Of a stretch of DNA of 64,000 nucleotides, positions 46,206 to 57,335 are shown piece by piece; the first letter of the stretch is position 1; each line of letters starts with the position of its first letter. The notes beneath the pieces are model-generated. The model ran no database searches and was not told the origin of the DNA. It worked only from the letters and a program-made list of their open reading frames with translations. The stretch comes from Dryomyza anilis. Taxonomy: Eukaryota > Arthropoda > Insecta > Diptera > Dryomyzidae. The translations under genes and the position numbers were made by a program. The DNA is taken from contig OX638131.1 of NCBI GenBank assembly GCA_951804985.1, forward strand, positions 102,940,464-103,004,463, written 5' to 3'.

Positions 46206-48892
46206 TTTTCTAAAACAGGATAGACATCTTAAATTTTATATAAAACTTTTAAATTTGTCTTGTTCAACCATTTTCCATTCAAAGTTCTAATTGAGCTATA
46301 CAGATGAAACTGTTAAACATTGCTTAAACTCTAAAACACTAAAATCTTAAATACTGTATTTAATTCTGATAATTATCAGCTTTTAAATTTCAATCAGTGT
46401 GCAATAATACGCCCATCTTAAGTGCGCCCGACAAAACACCAGTGAAACCGCAATAAATTACCAACAACACAACAATTTAGACGAGCAACCGACAATTTTC
46501 ACATCGACCAACTTAATAATAAATAATTCAATAGAAACAATCAGAACCGACATTGAAATGGAAACTCAACTCAATTTAACATCAACACAGCACAGCACAC
46601 AGAGCATACAGAATAATCGAGAAAAACCCTCTATAAAGCGCACCCGAAAATCATCTTCTTCAAATCAATAGGGAATATACGCCATGAAACACCACAAAGA
46701 ACTGAGGGATAAGTGAAACATTAAATCATAAAATTGACTCATTTATAACATAAAATACACATTATCATAGAACATACTAAGTATTGGGGTGAAAAAGAGT
46801 AGCGAGGTTATGGTGTGGAAAGAAATACCAATGGAAACCGGAACTGGAATGGGGCGCAAACGTAGAAAAAGTCAAACATTAATGCAATAAAATGGAAAAT
46901 GCGTTAACACAATTGTTAACTGATTGTTTGGTGTTATCGTCAATAACTATGTTTTTGTGTGTGTGTGTTTGGCTGCTGTGTGCGTCAAAATCAATAAACA
47001 CCATGTACCAAGGTTAACTTGGAGTCAGGCGCATAATCCAGCCAAGGCACCAAACAACCAACCAACCGACCTCAATTGCCAACGGAAGTCGTACAAACCG
47101 AATAAAATAAAATTGCATTAGACGCGCGCGCGCCCCTAAAGCGTCGAAAACTTGCTGCCAAAACTTTTCGCATTTCAGCCCGATTTTAACCCGACATGAA
47201 TTGGCTGCTTATTTTCACAACTATTTCTCTTTGTCTTCGAGGCATCTAGTAGTAGTATATACTATCGGATTGCTATTTTGGGGTTACTTGTTCAATACCC
47301 CTTTGTTTTGTTCAAACAACAAAGAAAAGAGAAAATTGTATAAAATAAAATAATAAAAAAAATAATAGAAATAAAAGAAAACGTACATGATTTTGACATT
47401 GACATTTGGCTCGTTTCACATTGACTTTTCTGCTATACAGAAATTACCCAGTTTTCGCAATATTCTTTTCATCTTCATGGAGCGCCGCACTCTTCGAATC
47501 GTACATGATTTTGCAATCAGTGCCAAGTTTCTTCAATTAGATGATGCGACGATATTGGCAGGCACACTTGTTAGGAAAACTTTATAATGTGTGAAATAAA
47601 TCAATATCAACCAGTTTATATGAATTTAAATTGAAAAATGCACAAAATTTGAGCAATATTAGAAACAAAATCTAGAAAGAATCAGGTGAAAATTGTCGCG
47701 AATTTGTTTTAATATAGAGGAAGAATAGTACTACTCAATGATAGTTTTAAGTTCCAAAGTAATTAAATTTATATTGTCGGCAAAATTGCATGGAATTGCG
47801 GACTGAAAAAGTGGTGGAATTGAAAATCAGAAATCCATCTTGGTGCCTCAATTATTGAGTTAAAAGGATTTTTTTTAACAAAAAGAGTAATCGTAATTTT
47901 ACACGAATAGAAAAGATTTGTTTTAATATGTTTGAATGTAATAATAACGTAATTCGAAATCACCATATAAATATTAGGAGTAAAATCTAATTACATTATA
48001 ATTGAATTGTATAATAACGTTGTTCAGATTGAAATATTATTAAACGAAACGAACTTTAATCGCGGATGTATGTTTGATATTTCCGCTATTTAACACACCC
48101 AACCTCAATAAAAGGTTCTTTGAATTATATGTATTTATTTGGGTTTTCGTGATTTTTACTGGGTGACAACGAATTTAAAAATAATAGCATTATTTTGATT
48201 ATATGTATGTTTGGCATTACGATATCAGAAATAAATAACAACGCTACCTACTTTTAGCACTCAGTAACACTGACATTAATACTTTTCATATTGTTTTTGG
48301 TGGAAGAATTTGTTTAAGTACCGCCAATTACTGTTAATACCAGATGATGACTGTTTGTGAAATATCCAATTCATCCGTAATTCACTGAACTCAAAATAGA
48401 AACAATAGATGGAAATAAAATTATTAAGTATAAATAAAAGATGTGTAATATTAAAAAAATAAAAGCTAAGTTTATGATTATATAATGTAAAGAAATAAAA
48501 AAATGAAATTTAATAAAAGGGAAAAATGAATATTGTGTATAGAAGATAATAGCAATGAATTTAGTTTTTTTTACATAAAAATTAAATGTAAACATAAATA
48601 TGTTTACATGTAAATAAAATGATTTTCACATTCAAACATGTTTGCGAGAACGCCGAAAATTATTTTCTCTGAACATAAATATGTTTGAACGAAAACAAAA
48701 ATACGATGCGCTGTTATTACATTAATGTTTGGCAATGCAATAATACTTTTATTTGCATAAAGCTCCAAAGATATATGTAATGCCTGCTAAATTATGTTTG
48801 GAGGGCTCTTTTTTTTGCAGCGTGTAGTACTTAGAATGAATTTAAGATAATCTTTTGACAGCTGTTGGGTAGAATAATACCTAAAAATAGAA
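46206..48892. other. Non-repetitive intron DNA with an ATGTTT-repeat fragment
   Basis: The higher-complexity part (46380-47600) includes TGTGTGTGTGTTTGGC near 46956 and a GACGCGCGCGCGCCCC run near 47120. Near 48590-48830 lies a copy of the dispersed repeat (AACATAAATATGTTTACATG, ATGCCTGCTAAATTATGTTT). No gene is supported. Confidence 0.4.
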
Positions 48893-50135
48893 AAAATTGA
48901 AATTTTAGTATACGGAATTTTAGTATAAAAAATTTTTGTATAATAAATTTTTGTATATGGAATTTTAGTATAAGGAAATTTTAGTGTAAGCAATTACATA
49001 ATGAGGGTATTTTAGTATAAAAATTTTAATAAAAGAATTTTAGTAAAGTAATGTTTGTATAATGAATTTCTGCATAAAGAATTGTAGAATAAGAAATTTT
49101 GGATTTTTTACATAATCAGTTTTAGTATAAAAAATTTTAGTATAAGAACTTTTGGTATAAGAAATTTTAGTATAAGAAATTTTTGTATAATGAATTTTAG
49201 TATAATAAAATTTTGTATAATGAATTTTAGTACAAGAAATTTTGGTATAATGAATTTTTGTATAATTAATTATAGTATAAGAAATTTTGGTATAATGAAT
49301 TTTTGTATATGGAATTTTAGTAAAAGGAATTTTAGTATAGAAAATTTTTGTAAAACTAATTTTAGTATAAGAAATTTTGTTATGAAGAATTTTAGTATAT
49401 GGAATTTTAGAATAAGGAATTATTGTATAATGAATTTTAGTATAAGAAATTTTTGTATAAAGAGTTTTAGTATATGGATTTTTAGTATAAGGAATTTTTG
49501 TAAAATGAATTTTAGTATAAGAAATTTTGGTATAGAAAATTTTAGTAAATGCAATTTTGGTATAACTAATTTTTGTAAAATGAATTTAAGAATAAGAAAT
49601 TTTGATATAAAGAATTTTAGTATATGGATGGACGCGGTAGTTCAGTGGTTAGTACGTTAAACTGCGAGCCGAAAAGTCCCCGTTTCAAGCCTATCTCTCG
49701 GCGCTACCTCTCGGCAGTAAATGGCAAACCTACGAGAGTTAAACATTGCCTATGAAAATCTCTCACCCGCTGTTCGGATTCGGCAATAAACTGTAGGTCG
49801 CACCACTTTGAGTAGAAATATAACACGTACAGCTCAAAATGAATAATGACTTTTAGTATAAAAAATTTAGTATAGGAAATTTTTGAAAAGGAATTTTAGT
49901 ATATGGAATTTTAGTAAAAGGAATTGCAGTATAATGAATTTTTGAATAATGATTTTTTGTAAAACGAATTCTTTTTAATATAAGGAATATCCATAATACG
50001 AATTTATTATAAGAAATGTTTCTATATGGATTTAGTATATGTAATTTCATTATAAGGAAATTTAGTATAAGTTTAACGTACTTTAGTAAAAGAAATTTTA
50101 TGAAATCATTTTAATTTAAGAAATTTTAGTATAAG
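48893..50135 (+). repeat. 15-bp minisatellite (GAATTTTAGTATAAG)
   Basis: Units of about 15 bases (GAATTTTAGTATAAG and variants with TTTTGTATAAT) are repeated throughout. Since 15 is a multiple of three, the array yields an artificial 156-codon frame (49190-49660) of NFSIR-like pentapeptides, which is not a gene. A SINE interrupts the array at 49629-49848. Confidence 0.9.
49629..49848 (+). mobile_element. tRNA-derived SINE inserted in the 15-bp array
   Basis: The head (GCGGTAGTTCAGTGGTTAG, B box-like GTTTCAAGCC) and body (GCTACCTCTCGGCAGTAAAT, GATTCGGCAATAAACTG, CACCACTTTGAGTA) match the copy at 18838. The middle is shortened: the part after the B box is missing. Both flanks are array units containing TTTTAGTATA, so the target duplication cannot be separated from array sequence. 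Confidence 0.85.
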
Positions 50136-50794
50136 TAGTTGTATGAAATTTCATTATCACTTTTGTTTGTCAAAAAAAAACCTCAAACATTTCGCATCCT
50201 TAGAGCATATCTCGGCTATAGTTCTGACCACAAAAGCTCTTAGTTCTCCGACCAACATTTTCACTGCCTCAAGTGTAATAGTAGGTTTTTTCTTTATTTT
50301 TGTTTCGACGCAATATCTACGCCGCTCATTCGTATTTCTTCTATTGCAATTGCCGCTCATTTTTATCTTGGATTTTATTATTTTTGTTTTGTATTTTTTT
50401 GTTTGTTTAATTTTCTTACTTTTTTCCGCTTCCGCTACATAAAGCAAGTGGGTCAATGTTTTGTGCGAAAAAGTTACGATAGCAAATTGATTGGAGTTGA
50501 ATTGAATTGCATGGAATTGATTACGTTCAATCAGATACAGATTTAATTTTGTTTCGTGGTTACGAAATGGCATTGGTTTTTCTGCAACCTTTGTTTTTTT
50601 TTTTTGGTAGGGTTTATTAAAACAGTACTGAAAGGGTTTTTTTTTATGTATTAATTATGTGATAAAAACAGCGCTAAATGTACTACAGACTTTGAATTGG
50701 ATTTATTTTGAGAAAAACGTTTAGACAAACTTTTCTTGAATTGAATTTCACATAACATAAAATTGCGTCGTTTTAGAGTCGTATTTAAATTTCG
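50136..50794. other. Non-repetitive intron DNA
   Basis: Two overlapping open frames (50143-50442 plus and 50157-50573 minus) cover this patch. Neither shows a recognisable domain, and both are biased by T-rich runs. I do not call a gene. Confidence 0.35.
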
Positions 50795-51241
50795 TTTTCA
50801 ATTATTTACGATTTTTGTATAACATACCGATTTTTTTTTTATTGCAAAGTATACGAAAACTTACGAAATACATTTAAGAAAATATGAGCATTATTCTTAA
50901 ATGTATTTCGTAAGTATTAGCAATATGTTTTAATGTTTGTATGAACCGTTAAAACATATCTCGCATATCTAAGAAAATCTTTTACCTGCTATGTTTCCAT
51001 CGTATATTTACAAAGTATATTGTATAATTTAAATTGACTAATTTTCAAAGTATACGACATAAATTAAGTTTCAAACTATTTAAATAATATTTATTTTTCT
51101 ATGTTTCCACTTTACAAATACTAATATTATGCTAAACATATTTCGTATATCTACGAAATGTATTTTTGTACTAAGTACGTATTTTTTGACTGAAAAATAA
51201 ATCACTTTTCTAGTATATTGGGCATGTTTTAATTTGAGTGC
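50795..51241. repeat. ACGAA-rich foldback element with a 22-bp hairpin
   Basis: The segment shares ACGAA/TTCGT words and a TTTGAGTGCA end with the elements at 7558-8680 and 9080-9161. A perfect 22-base inverted repeat (arm begins ACTTACGAAATACATTT) occupies 50859-50880 and 50894-50915 around a 13-base loop. Confidence 0.6.
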
Positions 51242-51359
51242 ACGTATTTCAGATTCTATGTAGTAACTATGTTGTACCATACAAAGCCAGATTCACCGCT
51301 TCCAGCGAAATTGTGTTTGATGTGTTTAATTTTCTTGCTCCTGTAATAATTTTGAAAAA

Positions 51360-51460
51360 AGGTGAATGTGGGCTGTGGTGTGAGCATACACAAACACAAT
51401 TCACATACAGACACATCTACACACATACACCACACACACACACAATCTCTAACACATTTT
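51360..51460. repeat. CA-rich microsatellite
   Basis: A run of CACACATACACC and CACACACACACA type simple sequence near 51410-51445. Non-coding. Confidence 0.7.
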
Positions 51461-51894
51461 CATTGAAATGTAATGAAAATATCCTACAGTGTGCTTTTTA
51501 ATAAATGAAATTAATAAAGAATGTTTTCTTGTTTGCAAAAAGCTGCTCTGTATGTTCGGAGAAAGATTTCGTAATACTACGAAAGTACGCAAAAAGCAGA
51601 ACAGGAGTAATAGGTAGGAGTTTCAAGTAAAGGTAGAGTTACTGACAACGGAGGTAGGTAATAATAAAGCAATCGGAGTGATAGTCGCTGAGAGGCAACG
51701 ATGTGCTTTGTTAGGAAAGTGAAAAAAAAAAATACAAAACAAAAATTTGAAGGATGTGCAGGTTCGCAAAGTCTGTCTTCGCACCGGTGTCTGCAGGCAG
51801 CCGCATTCAATTATTAAATAAATATGAGATTTTTGTGCAGATTCATTCAATTAAAAATGGGAATATTGTGTGGAACGTTAAATTTTAATAATTT
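51461..51894. other. Non-repetitive intron DNA
   Basis: No coding sequence was recognised. Two overlapping minus-strand frames at 51577-51850 have no domain I can name. Confidence 0.35.
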
Positions 51895-52450
51895 GTAAAA
51901 AAATTGAAACTTAATAAAAGTTGAAATCTTTCTTTAAACCTGGATTTTTAACAAAAATTAAATTTTTAAATTTCATTATGAGCTCTCACCTAAAATTTAA
52001 TTTTTTGTAAAAAAAAACTTGAATGTTAAGTGAAAAATTAAATTTTTATTGAAAATTTTAATTTTTAGTGAAAAATTTAATTTTTAGTGAAAATTTGAAT
52101 TTATAGTGACAAATTGAATTTTTTAGTAAAAAATTGAATTTCCAGTGAAAAATTGAATTTATAGTAAAAAATTGAATTTTTAGTGATAAATTGAATTATT
52201 AGTAAAAAGTTGAATTTTTTGTGAAAAATTAAATTTTTAGTGAAAAATTGAATTTTTTGTGACAAATTGCATTTATAGTGAAAACAGATATTTTTAGTGA
52301 AAATTGAATTTTTAGTGAAAATTTTAATTTTTATTGAAAATTTTAATTTTTAGTGAAAAATTTAATTTTCAGTGAAAAATTTAATTTTCAGTGAAAAATT
52401 TAATTTTCAGTGAAAAATTTAATTTTTAGTGAAGAATGGAATTTCTAGAA
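51895..52450 (+). repeat. 19-bp dyad minisatellite, array 6
   Basis: A short array of GAATTTTTAGTGAAAAATT units with a uniform end block (TTAATTTTCAGTGAAAAATT three times near 52362-52420). The left edge is eroded. Confidence 0.9.
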
Positions 52451-53998
52451 AGAATAAAATAATCGACGTAAATATAGCAACCGATTTTAATTGCATGTCA
52501 TTTACCAGATTCTAAAACTGCGCCGACTAAATAATTTGCTGCATTGACGTACAAACATTCATATTAGCAAACACAATTAGCAAATGTTTTCATTAAATTA
52601 GTGAATTTGCTGAACTGATTAATACATGCAATTAATATCTGTTGCTACATTTACATTGACTATTTTTTCTGTGTATTGATATCATCATCATTTTATCTTA
52701 ATATTCACAAATTTCAGAAATCAATTTACTATCATAAATTATATCACAAATTATGTGAGGCCTACCTCTGATGTTCTTTCAGAGCACTATAAAGATCAAT
52801 AACCTATCCTAATATTTTTCTTATTACAATTTTCATCACCCCCAGCATTCTGATGCTTCTGACTGATTTATCAGTTTTCGTAAAACAACAAATAATTTAA
52901 AAATCCTTGATTTTTTGTTGTTTTAACATCTACTGCATAATGCATTTATTGATACAATCAATTACAATAAATATGTTTATTCTACAAAGGTTCAAACTCA
53001 ATGAATACCAAATATTTTCCTAGTATTTCTTGTTTTTTTTTTTTTTTCATCTATATGAAAACTGCAACTGTTTTGTAGATTTGTTTTCATATCTCGAAAT
53101 GTTTATTTACATTAAATACTATTTTTATACAAAACTGTTTAGTTGAGATGGCGACAAAGTGGGCAAACTCGATGTTTATCTAAAAACACGAAAAACGTGC
53201 GATATGTAAACCAAGACAAGTCGGTCGTAGAACCCACAGAAAATCCCACATAGTGACTGACGCCAACACGGTAGTAGTAATTGAAACCTCAATCGTAGAA
53301 GCTGCAGCCTCTAAAATTTTTCCTCTTTTTCATTTTTATTTTCTTTTTCACAACAAGATCATTTTAACAAATATTAAGAAAATAAATACTCTGTGTGTTT
53401 GAAGACGTCATTCCTCGGAATTGAGTTGTTACAGTGCATAGTTACCTCGGGCAACAAAGAAGAGTTAGACAAACAAAACTGCAATGTAAATAATTTGAAG
53501 ATCTCTTCATGTGCGCTTCGTCTGACAGTTGAGCACTTACTTGCCATCGTCTGCTCGCTGCACATTTGTTGTCCGTCCGTCCGTCCGATTGTCTATCTCC
53601 TCTGTTAAAACTGTGCCTGTTGTTTGACAAGCATCTATTTGGACGTTCGATCGCATCGCCTGCAGCATTGGCATCTTTCGGTTGCATTTTTTTGTTATGT
53701 TTGGCTTGGTTAATGTTTTGTTTGCATGTAAATTATTGCGGTAAACATTCGGTTGGTTGTGTTACGCATGCGCAGTTGCAATTTACGGCTTGAGTGCCGC
53801 TCAATTATCGACCGCATTGCAATGGTGTCGAACAACAAATTCTTGTATTATTTCGTTCGATTTTTTTTTTTTTGATTAAAGGTGTGACTACAAATATAAA
53901 AAGAGAGATCAAGCCATTTAAAAAGATGCTACACTTTGAAGTGAAATGTAATAGAGAAAATAAATGTTGATTACTGCAACAATTATTTAGTTTACTAA
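52451..53998. other. Non-repetitive intron DNA
   Basis: The segment is AT-rich to 53140 and more complex from 53140 to 53850, with GTCCGTCCGTCCGTCCGATT near 53570. Open frames on both strands (53374-53793) overlap each other and have no supported domain. Confidence 0.35.
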
Positions 53999-54102
53999 AG
54001 GCCGTTTTCACAATATTCAGTTAAGTGTTTCAATTCCATTCCATTCCAACTGTCAGTTAAAGTAGCAGTTAGTGTTTAACCGAAGATGGTGAAAACGGTC
54101 CT
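53999..54102. mobile_element. Very short palindromic MITE
   Basis: AGGCCGTTTTCACAAT at the left mirrors GTGAAAACGGTCCT at the right of a segment of about 104 bases. CAGTTAAGTG and CAGTTAGTGT are subterminal. CTAA lies next to both ends. It has no coding capacity, and the family is unnamed here. Confidence 0.65.
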
Positions 54103-54260
54103 AAATGACTGTGCTAAGGAATTACCTTATGATTTCTGATATATATTGGGGGCATTCTACAGAAAACGATACAAAGATGTGATATTCGGTTTAAATTTGA
54201 TTCAGTTTAATGATTTTTAGGACAAGATATATTTCTGATTTGATGTTTTGTTGTCAATAT

Positions 54261-54476
54261 ATATCGTCGTTGTAGAACGAAAAGTCACCAAATACGATTT
54301 TATTAAAAACTTAATTTTCGAGTTTATTGATTAATATTATAAAAAGTAAATGATCAGGTGGTAAAAAAAATTGAGATCATCGATAAAAAATTGACAGATT
54401 TATAAAGATTTTTGTAAATGAATATTTGGCATTTTGAAAATGTATTTGGTGACTTTTCGTTCTACAACGACGATAT
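54261..54476. mobile_element. Tc1/mariner-type MITE, copy 2
   Basis: A perfect 35-base terminal inverted repeat (begins ATATCGTCGTTGTAGAACG) bounds a 216-base element with TA at both ends and a short non-coding core. The same family as 990-1245; this copy has the better preserved ends and is probably younger. Confidence 0.85.
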
Positions 54477-54479
54477 AAA

Positions 54480-55120
54480 AATGCAATTTTGGAAATAAAA
54501 TTTTAAGTATAAATAAAAGTTGTGTAATAAATACAAATTTAAGTTTAAATAGGAAAAAAAAAATAATATTGTGCAAAACAAATTATTAGCACCAAATTTA
54601 CATTTTTACATTAAAATTAAATGTAAACATCAATATGTTTACATGTAAATACAATTTTATTTCCCATACAAACATATATATGTTTGCAAAAACGTCTAAA
54701 AAAAATTCAATCTGAACAAAGCTATGTCTGAACGAAAACAAAAATATGTTCGTCTGTCATTATATGATGTTTTGCAATGCAATAATACTAAATAAAAGTT
54801 GTGTAATAAATACAAATTGAAGTTTTAAAATGAAAATAAAATGAATATTATGCAAAAAACATTATTAGCACAAAATTTACTTTTTTACATTAAAATGAAA
54901 TGTAAACATCAATATGTTTACATACAATTTTTTGTCCATACATATATATGTTTGCAAAAGTTCTGAACATAAATATGTTTGAAAGAAAACAAAATTATTT
55001 TTGACTGTGATTATATGATGTTTTGCAATGCAATAATACTTTTGATTGTATAAAGCTACAAAGATATAAGTAATGCCTTCAAAATTATGTTTGGGAGAGC
55101 CCTTCTTTTTGAAGCGTGTA
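54480..55120 (+). repeat. ATGTTT-rich repeat, tandemly duplicated (279 bp)
   Basis: AAATAAAAGTTGTGTAATAA occurs at 54511 and 54790. Each copy continues with AACATCAATATGTTTACAT, CATATATATGTTTGCAAAA, CTGAACA.A.TATGT and TGATGTTTTGCAATGCAATA. The second copy runs on through AAAGATATAAGTAATGCCTT and AATTATGTTTGGGAGAGC. Fragments of the same family lie at 2800, 23290 and 48590. Confidence 0.75.
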
Positions 55121-55248
55121 TAGTAAACTCTTTTATATAACGTGTAACGACAGTCAAATGATTTAATTTAAAATTATAGAAAAATATAGAATCTATTGCA
55201 AATATTTTTTTATACATGAATAGATAATCGTAAGAGCTGTCATATATA

Positions 55249-56188
55249 AAGGTTTTTTCAATAAGAGCGCTATTCCTGTAAAAGTACGTTCGATGCCATT
55301 ATGTATGGAACTCGTTTTTTTTTGCATGGCCACCACGGGCACGCTTGCAGAAGTCCAGACGCTGAACCCAATTTTCGACGGTTTTCAAGCATAAATCGGC
55401 CGATACTGCTGCAATTTCACGTTCGATATTCGTACGAAGTTCATCAATCGTCGCTGGCTTGTTGGCATAGACCATAGACTTGACGTAGCCCCACAGGAAA
55501 TAGTCTAACGGCGTCAAATCGCACGACCGAGGCGGCCAATCGACTGGACCATTTCGTGAGATAACACGTTCTCCAAACTTGGTTTCCAATAAATTGATTG
55601 TGGCATTCGCTTTGTGGCTTGTGGCGCCGTTCTGTTGGAATCACATGTCCTCCAAGTCCATATCATCCAGTTGGGGCCAAAAATATTCGGTTATCATTGA
55701 ACGGTAGCGATTCCCATTCACAGTAACGTGCCGGTCTTGATCATCACGGAAGAAGTACGGCCCAATGACGCCGCCGGTCCATAAACCGCACCAAACCATA
55801 ATTTTTTCGGGATGCAATGATGACTCATGGAGTACGTGTGGATTGCTGTCTGACCAATAACGCATATTTTGTTTATTGACGAAGCCATTCAGCCAGAAAT
55901 GAGCCTCATCGCTGAAGATGATTTTTCGATGAAAAACCGAATCATTTTCCAGTTGTTGCTCAGCCCAATTCACGAACATACGACGCATCTGGTGCTCAAG
56001 CGGCTTCAATTCTTGCGTCAATTTGATTTTGTAAGAATGTAGGCCAAGATCTTTTTGCAAAATTCGCCACAAGGACGTCACAGAGATGCCCAACGCTTGA
56101 ACTAAATGTCAAAATAACGGCAAGAAATATGGCGTCGTTTGCTGTTCCTGTCGCTCTACTTTTGTAGCGTCCCATTTGAAAAACCCTT
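55249..56188 (-). mobile_element. Internally deleted DD41D-type mariner element
   Basis: The inverted ends (AAGGTTTTTTCAATAAGAGC and, from the right, AAGGGTTTTTCAAATGGGAC) are next to TA dinucleotides at 55247-55248 and 56189-56190. The transposase lies on the minus strand, and its N-terminal coding part is missing. Confidence 0.8.
55299..56093 (-). pseudogene. mariner transposase fragment with catalytic Asp lost
   Basis: The frame from 56093 contains SVTSLWRILQKDLGLHSYK, IIFSDEAHFWLNGFVNKQ (first catalytic Asp), PHVLHESSLHPEKIMVWCGL and DLEDM. An in-frame TGA at 55643-55641 replaces the usual Trp before FQQNGATSHK. The frame continues unbroken through WPPRSCDLTPLDYFLWGYVK to the end. The second catalytic residue is Asn (QQNGAT) where the family has Asp. 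The distance to the Asp of TPLD is 41 residues, the DD41D (rosa-type) spacing. The DNA-binding N-terminus is deleted: terminal non-coding sequence joins directly upstream of 56093. The copy cannot make active transposase. Confidence 0.85.
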
Positions 56189-56785
56189 TATCTTAAAAAT
56201 ATATCTATCATTTTTAACCTGAATATTTTATTTTAACTGAATAACTTTTATTCCACGACTTTACTCATCGGTGACACTTTACTAAAATATGTGAAAAAAA
56301 ACTCGGTCGTTTTGCGGTATTTTTGGGTGAAACCGCGAAGGACTCGGACTTCAAAATTCAAAAAGTGCAAAATTTAAAAACCCTCTATTTTAAAGAATTT
56401 TCCACAAAAAGAAGTTTTCGAAAGTTCCAAATTTTACAAAATTGCGTTTTTTCGAGGTCGGTTAATGCTTGGCGCAAATGATGGTATCAAGACACATTAC
56501 GTTTTTTAATGGAAATTTTGATTTAAACCGGTTGGTTTCTGACGGACCCATTGGGCATTTAAGGGTTAATTTAACAAATGAGAAGGTTTTTAATCATGCG
56601 AATCTAAAGCCCTTCACAAAGCCACATTCATAGATTATAGATTTTCTCAAAACGCTTGTCCAGTTATAAATCTTCAGTTACATAATGAATTCTAAAAACA
56701 TATTGATATAAACGTTTTACTTATTTAAACAGAATTATTTACAAATAGGTTGGCTTAATAAGCAATTTAAATTTTAAATATATTA
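56189..56785. other. Non-coding intron DNA
   Basis: It contains poly-T patches and a GC-richer stretch (56300-56560) without a recognisable frame. Nothing further is supported. Confidence 0.4.
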
Positions 56786-56975
56786 ACAATGGTTAAACCC
56801 AAACATGTTAATGTTTTTCTCAAACATGTTAATGTTTGACCCAAACAAGTTAATGTGTATCTCAAACATGCTAATGGTTGTCCCAAACATGTTAATGTTT
56901 GTCCCAAACATCTTAATGTTTGAGTCGAGCATATATATGTTTATCACAAAAATGTATATGTTTGTCTCAATATAT
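56786..56975 (+). repeat. 21-bp dyad minisatellite (AAACATGTTAATGTTTGTCCC)
   Basis: Seven to eight copies of a 21-base unit. The core AAACAT-GTTA-ATGTTT is an inverted repeat around four bases, the same layout as the 19-bp unit. Because 21 is a multiple of three, open frames of heptapeptides appear on both strands; they are artefacts. Confidence 0.9.
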
Positions 56976-57024
56976 ATATATTTATTATACAATTATATAC
57001 AAAAATTGTGCATTTTCATTATAA

Positions 57025-57335
57025 ATTAAATTATTTACTAATAATTCAATTTTTCATTAAAAAAAAAGAGTTTTCTCACCTTAGATTTCATTTTTCACTA
57101 AAAATTTTATTTATCACTAAAAAAATGTTTAATAAATATCCAATTTTTCACTAAAATTTCAATTTTTTACTATAAATTCAACTTTTAACTAAAAATTCAA
57201 TTTTATATTAAAAATTCAATTTTTAACTAAAAATTCAATTTTATATTAAAAATTAAATTTTCACTAAACATTCATAATTAATTTTTCAGAAAATTTCAAT
57301 TATTTACCAAAATTAAATTTTAAACTACAAAAAAA
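57025..57335 (-). repeat. 19-bp dyad minisatellite, array 7 (inverted, eroded)
   Basis: Irregular copies of AATTTTTCACTAAAAATTC with several truncated units and TTTTATATTAAAAATTCAAT variants. Confidence 0.85.

Noticed and set aside
47387..47587. 66-codon frame (MILTLTFGSFHID...) as a possible Ddr exon
   Set aside because: It has no resemblance to discoidin domain sequence, and I could not find a matching acceptor and donor in phase 2.
49190..49660. 156-codon open frame of NFSIR-like pentapeptides
   Set aside because: It is produced by the 15-bp tandem repeat, whose length is a multiple of three. No promoter, splice site or family similarity supports it.
50143..50573. 99- and 138-codon frames on opposite strands
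   Set aside because: The two frames overlap almost fully and neither shows a domain or codon signal; T-rich tracts keep them open.
56783..57029. Heptapeptide-repeat frames on both strands
   Set aside because: Artefact of the 21-bp satellite.
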